Below, in pieces: positions 4,620 to 7,806 of a DNA stretch of 7,806 nt. The position numbers were made by a program, and so were the translations under genes. Numbering within the stretch: position 1 is the stretch's first letter; every line of letters starts with the position of its first letter. The stretch is from Candidatus Gottesmanbacteria bacterium CG_4_10_14_0_8_um_filter_37_24 (GTDB lineage: Bacteria > Patescibacteriota > Microgenomatia > 2-02-FULL-39-11): positions 1 through 7,806 of the forward strand of contig PFMK01000105.1 of assembly GCA_002785215.1 (NCBI GenBank), read 5' to 3'. The notes below the pieces were generated by a model, which was given only the letters and a program-made list of their open reading frames with translations, had not been told where the DNA came from and did not search any database.

Positions 4620-6170
4620 CTATTTGGCAATAAGCAAACTGCTGTCCTCCATAAAAGTCCGGAAATTATCCTGGATATATGAAGCTTGCATCGGAGGTAT
4701 GGTATATAAGCGTGAAGCAGATCCTACATGGACAAATTTAGTGTCCCTTTTCTTAAACTCATTGGCGATATCAGGTATATGAATGCCGAGGGCTTCATCA
4801 AACTGACCATAGGGAAGGGCGCATAAATAATACCCGCACTTGAAGAAAGTGCTTTCACCTGTCAAGTCAAAAATCGAGGCATTCTTGGGAACCGCGCGCA
4901 ATATCATTTTCACTTTTTCCAGTGTATATGTATTATTCCAAGCCATCTTCCGTGTATTCATCCTGTACCCGGCTGTACCCAAAAAGATAAACAGCAAAAG
5001 AAAGTAGGCGCTTTTAATTGAAATCCTCAAATGCCCCCTTCCTTCATTTCTTACTATATTGAATAGAATTTTTTCTATATTTCTCCATAATGCAAAAATA
5101 AAGTCAGCAAAATAATAAGCGATGAAAGGAGCAAGAGGTATGAGATACTGCGCATGCTTAAGGGGAAAGATTTTCACAAACGCCAATAAATTTAAGAAGA
5201 AGGAAGAACCAATTATGAATTCCCCCAGACACTTGTCTCTGCTCTTGTGTGATAAAAAAGATATAAAGGAAAAAACTGCCCATATTGAAGCAAAAACATA
5301 GATTATCAAATTCCCCACATAGCTCATGCTATATCCCGGCTCTCCGTAATAAGTATCATTCGGATAGAAAAAATGGGTTGGGAACATATAAAACTTAGCC
5401 CCCAGCACTTTACTGACGTTTGATGACATTTTGGTCATGCTATATATAGCCAGTCCCAAGTCGGAAGACTGAATTGCGGAGGTAAGAATAATAAGAACAG
5501 GAATAAGAGCTCCCAGGAAAAATGGGGCCAAAAAAAATCGGAAGTAAGTAAACAGCTCCTTTATATTCTTGGAATTAAATAGATTATAGATTGCCAGTAC
5601 CATAACCGGTATCAGATACATGAAAGTTTTCGGCATGATACCAAGGCTCAAAGCATAAGATAAACCGGACAGGAAAAAGAATTTTTTCTTTCTCCCTTCT
5701 CCCAAAAGAAACAAGTACATCCCGAGGAGTGACAAGGCATTTGCCAACAGATCCGGTCTTATTTCAATCATCTTGTCAAATGGAATAGGCAAAAACGCAA
5801 AAAGGACGACTGATAATAAGGCAGTTTTATGATTTCTTGTCCTTTTTGCTATTAAATATAATAAGAGCGCAGAAAGAAGGAAAAAAAGAAAAACCAGTGC
5901 CCTGGCCATAATCAGCGCTGTTACATTTCTTCCAAACATCTGGAAAATCCAGGAAATCGGAAATAGAAAGAGGGGTGGGAGTAAAAAAAAGAAGTCAGTA
6001 TAGGGCTTTAGTCCTATACTGAAATTATACCCCCAAAAAAGATAGGCGAACTCATCCACGTCAAAGTATCTGGTCAGTCCAATTACAAAATGCCAGTATA
6101 AAAAAATACAAGCCAATACGGAAAGGGTTATGAAGTAAATGAGGTTAACTAATTTAACATTTTTGGGCAT
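4620..6170 (-). CDS. ArnT/PMT-like GT-C glycosyltransferase
   Basis: A polytopic membrane protein of 516 residues from the ATG at 6170. After the first helix (about 8-30) it has RYFDVDEFAYLFWGYNFSIG (34-53), with D37, D39 and E40 as the GT-C acidic motif in the first outer loop, then FDKMIEIRPD (131-140), about ten further helices, and a soluble C-terminal part with ASIFDLTGESTFF and an ALPYGQFDEAL segment. It is a paralogue of the plus-strand gene at 2177-3976 but lacks that gene's 34-residue insert and its PEGA-like C-terminus. It would move a sugar from a polyprenyl phosphate donor to an acceptor outside the membrane. A TTG at 6209 would add 13 polar residues, but it has no ribosome binding site and lies in the loop of a hairpin. 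The ATG at 6170 is preceded by AGGAAAAGAG and leads straight into the first helix. It lies between GNAT and SMR genes in one operon. Acceptor unknown. Confidence 0.85.
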   Translation of the reverse strand: MPKNVKLVNLIYFITLSVLACIFLYWHFVIGLTRYFDVDEFAYLFWGYNFSIGLKPYTDFFFLLPPLFLFPISWIFQMFGRNVTALIMARALVFLFFLLSALLLYLIAKRTRNHKTALLSVVLFAFLPIPFDKMIEIRPDLLANALSLLGMYLFLLGEGRKKKFFFLSGLSYALSLGIMPKTFMYLIPVMVLAIYNLFNSKNIKELFTYFRFFLAPFFLGALIPVLIILTSAIQSSDLGLAIYSMTKMSSNVSKVLGAKFYMFPTHFFYPNDTYYGEPGYSMSYVGNLIIYVFASIWAVFSFISFLSHKSRDKCLGEFIIGSSFFLNLLAFVKIFPLKHAQYLIPLAPFIAYYFADFIFALWRNIEKILFNIVRNEGRGHLRISIKSAYFLLLFIFLGTAGYRMNTRKMAWNNTYTLEKVKMILRAVPKNASIFDLTGESTFFKCGYYLCALPYGQFDEALGIHIPDIANEFKKRDTKFVHVGSASRLYTIPPMQASYIQDNFRTFMEDSSLLIAK

Positions 6171-6190
6171 AATATTTCTCTTTTCCTGGT

Positions 6191-6216
6191 AAAGGACAGT
6201 CCTTTCCAAAAAGGAC
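6191..6216 (-). promoter_or_regulatory. Three alternating 7-mers forming exclusive hairpins ahead of the GT-C start
   Basis: On the minus strand the order is GTCCTTT (6216-6210), TTGG, AAAGGAC (6205-6199), T, GTCCTTT (6197-6191). The central AAAGGAC can pair with the upstream GTCCTTT (7 pairs, TTGG loop) or with the downstream one (5 pairs with an ACTGT loop), but not both. It begins 4 bases after the stop of the GNAT gene and ends 21 bases before the GT-C ATG, next to its weak ribosome binding site. A translation-coupling or processing element is possible; the symmetry may also be chance. Confidence 0.45.
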
Positions 6217-6219
6217 TAA

Positions 6220-6792
6220 TCAGGGTTGTCTATAGACATAATAATTCATCTGTTCTCCCAAAAAATTGAAAGTATGAAGTTTCCGGCAACCGATCTTCCG
6301 GTAAAAACCGTTTGCCTTAAGCCTCTCATATACACCAATCTTAAAATGGATTATTTTTCTTTTCTTGAATTCTTTCACTGCTGAGGCAAATAATTTCCTG
6401 CCTATACCCCGTTTTTGATACCTTCTGGACACAGCTATAGTAAGTAGTTCTGAGTCCTTATTTGAAAAGCCAGGATAAGTCAAAATCCTAATGATTTTAA
6501 ATATTGAAGCCGGGTGAGTAATTAAATGTTTCATTATTAAGGAGAAGAATCCCAATATATCTCTTTTTACCACTTTGAAATATAATCCGTCCAGGCTGGT
6601 GGTTCCGGTAATCAGTCCTATTACTTGTTCATCTTCTTTCTCGATAAAAGTAAATAGTTCTGGGATATGAAGGCTTTCCCTGTAGAATTTTTCTAAAAAC
6701 TCCGTACCGAATTCCGAAAGAATGCCCGGTAATTCTGCCTGATGAATTGCGGAAACCGCTTTTAAATCTTGGGAAGTTAACTTTGTAACCAT
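6220..6792 (-). CDS. GNAT-family N-acetyltransferase, probably amino-sugar acetylating
   Basis: A 190-residue soluble protein with the GNAT fold. The central strand and acetyl-CoA loop read LLTIAVSRRYQKRGIGRKL (116-134); Q126-K-R-G-I-G131 is the pyrophosphate-binding Q/RxxGxG motif. The C-terminal motif B, with NGFYRKIGCRKLHTF (161-175), is also standard. The N-terminal half (LPGILSEFGTEFLEKFYRES, 21-40) is of a type seen in GNATs of surface-glycan loci. It starts 7 bp after the aminotransferase stop and ends 10 bp before the leader of a GT-C gene. This supports a role acetylating the amino group the aminotransferase installs on a nucleotide sugar, as WecD does after WecE in Fuc4NAc synthesis. 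The ATG at 6792 has no clear ribosome binding site, so it may be translated by coupling. GNAT membership is confident; the sugar substrate is inferred from context, and a protein or other small-molecule substrate is not excluded. Confidence 0.85.
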   Translation of the reverse strand: MVTKLTSQDLKAVSAIHQAELPGILSEFGTEFLEKFYRESLHIPELFTFIEKEDEQVIGLITGTTSLDGLYFKVVKRDILGFFSLIMKHLITHPASIFKIIRILTYPGFSNKDSELLTIAVSRRYQKRGIGRKLFASAVKEFKKRKIIHFKIGVYERLKANGFYRKIGCRKLHTFNFLGEQMNYYVYRQP

Positions 6793-6799
6793 GTAAAAT

Positions 6800-7806
6800 T
6801 CAATGAATTCTGAAAAATGCTTTTATTTCTTTACATATTTTAATTACTTCCTTATCCGTTAATTCAGGATACATGGGCAAGGAAAGGATTTCTCTGCTTA
6901 CTTTCTCACTTTCCGGAAATACGCCCTTCCCGTATCCTAAGAATTTATATGAGGATTCCAGATGTATTGATGATGGGTAATGGATAGCTGTCTGGATACC
7001 TCGCTTCAACAGGAAGTTTTTCAACTCATCCCTTTTCTCAGTCATTATGGTGAAAAGATGATATATGTGCTTCACGTCATCTTTTTCTTTATTGATTACC
7101 AGTCCCTCTAAATTATCTAAATTATGGAAGTAAATTTCGGCAATTTCCCTTCTTCTTTTATTCCAGGCATCCAAATACTTTAACTTCATTCTAAGTATTG
7201 CCGCCTGCAGTTCATCCAGCCTGCTATTCCTGCCTAAAATTACGCTTTTGTATCTTTCTTCCTCTCCGTACATCCTTAAAAGCTTTAGTTTTGCATAGAT
7301 ATCCGGATCATCAGTTACAAGCATACCTCCATCCCCAAAACAACCTAGATTTTTTGTGGGATAAAATGAGAAACAGGAAAGTCGTCCGAAACTGCCAGCC
7401 TTCCTGTAAACACCTTCCCTGACCCTGCATAACGCTCCATGAGCCTGGGCACAATCTTCCACCACTGTCAATCCATGTTTTGAACCGATTCTAATAATTT
7501 CGTCAATTTGGGCCGGCTGTCCGTAAAGATGTACCGGTAAAATGGCTTTGGTTTTTTTTGAGATAACTTTCTCAATCTTAGTGTGGTCGATATTGTAAGT
7601 ATGCGGATCGATATCTACTAATCTTGGTACTGCTCCTATAGCGCTTAAGGCAAAAACTGACGGATAAGCATTGGCCGGCAGTATTACCTCGTCATCCTGC
7701 CCTACTCCTATGGATAATAGGGCCAGCGAAATCGCGTCCGTACCTGAAGCCACTCCAACCGCATATTTCACACCTATATATTTGGCAAATTCTTTCTCGA
7801 ATTTTT
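6800..7806 (-). CDS. DegT/DnrJ/EryC1/StrS sugar aminotransferase (5' end beyond the window)
   Basis: A PLP-dependent aminotransferase that puts an amino group on a keto sugar nucleotide. The reading frame stays open to the right edge, giving 334 full codons beginning KFEKEFAKYIGVKYAVGVAS, a normal DegT N-terminus. The GTG at 7771 is therefore an internal valine, not the start. Numbered from the first visible residue, SGTDAISLAL (about 20-29) is the PLP-phosphate region. D117 in VEDCAQAHGA contacts the pyridine nitrogen. K151 in SFYPTKNLGCFGDGG (codon at 7352-7354) is the Schiff-base lysine. The C-terminal domain (RNSRLDELQAAILRMKL and onward) is complete to the TGA at 6800. About 20-40 N-terminal residues are probably missing, judging by the family's usual 360-380. 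It is the first visible gene of the operon. The family includes WecE, ArnB, DesI and QdtB types, so the position aminated and the sugar cannot be told here. Confidence 0.95.
   Translation of the reverse strand, partial: KFEKEFAKYIGVKYAVGVASGTDAISLALLSIGVGQDDEVILPANAYPSVFALSAIGAVPRLVDIDPHTYNIDHTKIEKVISKKTKAILPVHLYGQPAQIDEIIRIGSKHGLTVVEDCAQAHGALCRVREGVYRKAGSFGRLSCFSFYPTKNLGCFGDGGMLVTDDPDIYAKLKLLRMYGEEERYKSVILGRNSRLDELQAAILRMKLKYLDAWNKRRREIAEIYFHNLDNLEGLVINKEKDDVKHIYHLFTIMTEKRDELKNFLLKRGIQTAIHYPSSIHLESSYKFLGYGKGVFPESEKVSREILSLPMYPELTDKEVIKICKEIKAFFRIH

Noticed and set aside
6171..6209. TTG at 6209 as the start of the GT-C gene
   Set aside because: There is no ribosome binding site ahead of it, the added 13 residues are polar and unconserved in the paralogue, and the codon falls in a hairpin loop. 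The ATG at 6170 fits better, though N-terminal data could overturn this.
7198..7422. Plus-strand ORF of 74 codons inside the aminotransferase gene
   Set aside because: It is antisense to the catalytic region of a well-conserved DegT protein and its translation resembles nothing; a shadow frame.
6800..7771. GTG at 7771 as the start of the aminotransferase
   Set aside because: The frame is open upstream to the window edge and encodes KFEKEFAKYIG, typical DegT N-terminal sequence, so the GTG is an internal valine and the gene is partial.

Overview
The window (about 7.8 kb, AT-rich, standard code with TGA used as stop) is a cell-surface glycan locus. It holds three large polytopic GT-C-type glycosyltransferase-like membrane proteins, one small SMR/EamA-type four-helix membrane protein, one GNAT acetyltransferase and one DegT-family sugar aminotransferase. 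I see no rRNA, tRNA, CRISPR array or transposase gene. The weak or absent Shine-Dalgarno sites, the run of GT-C proteins and the palindromic intergenic repeats recall candidate-phyla (Patescibacteria/CPR, Microgenomates-like) genomes. That placement is an impression from protein style, not a demonstration.

Layout from left to right. Positions 1-294 carry no convincing gene but hold a partial CTCAGG-type repeat (1-29) fused to a well-folded structured repeat (28-90). A minus-strand GT-C-like gene follows (295-1896). A 280-bp divergent intergenic region (1897-2176) contains a phased heptamer array. A plus-strand ArnT/PMT-like GT-C gene (2177-3976) carries a second copy of the structured repeat in frame inside its coding sequence (2753-2878). 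A short convergent gap (3977-4179) holds a GC-rich inverted repeat. From there to the right edge all genes are on the minus strand, in transcription order: DegT aminotransferase (off the edge to 6800), GNAT (6792-6220), ArnT-like GT-C (6170-4620) and SMR-type protein (4554-4180). They are closely spaced and probably form one operon.

Working together: the operon resembles the Arn logic (ArnB aminotransferase, ArnE/F SMR flippase, ArnT lipid-linked sugar transferase), with a GNAT acetyltransferase where Arn uses a formyltransferase. The inferred product is an N-acetylated amino sugar made on a nucleotide carrier, moved across the membrane on a polyprenyl carrier, and transferred outside by a GT-C enzyme. 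The sugar, the acceptor and the polyprenyl-phosphate loading enzyme are not visible here.

The most interesting signal is not a gene. Two copies of a structured repeat (28-90 and about 2805-2878) share an exact 18-mer and the same nested-stem architecture, with differing but still complementary stem sequences. The second copy, extended by a further hairpin module (2753-2804), adds about 34 residues to the plus-strand GT-C protein relative to its paralogue at 4620-6170 without breaking the frame. It looks like a non-autonomous, hairpin-ended element, possibly IS200/IS605-like, that became part of a protein.
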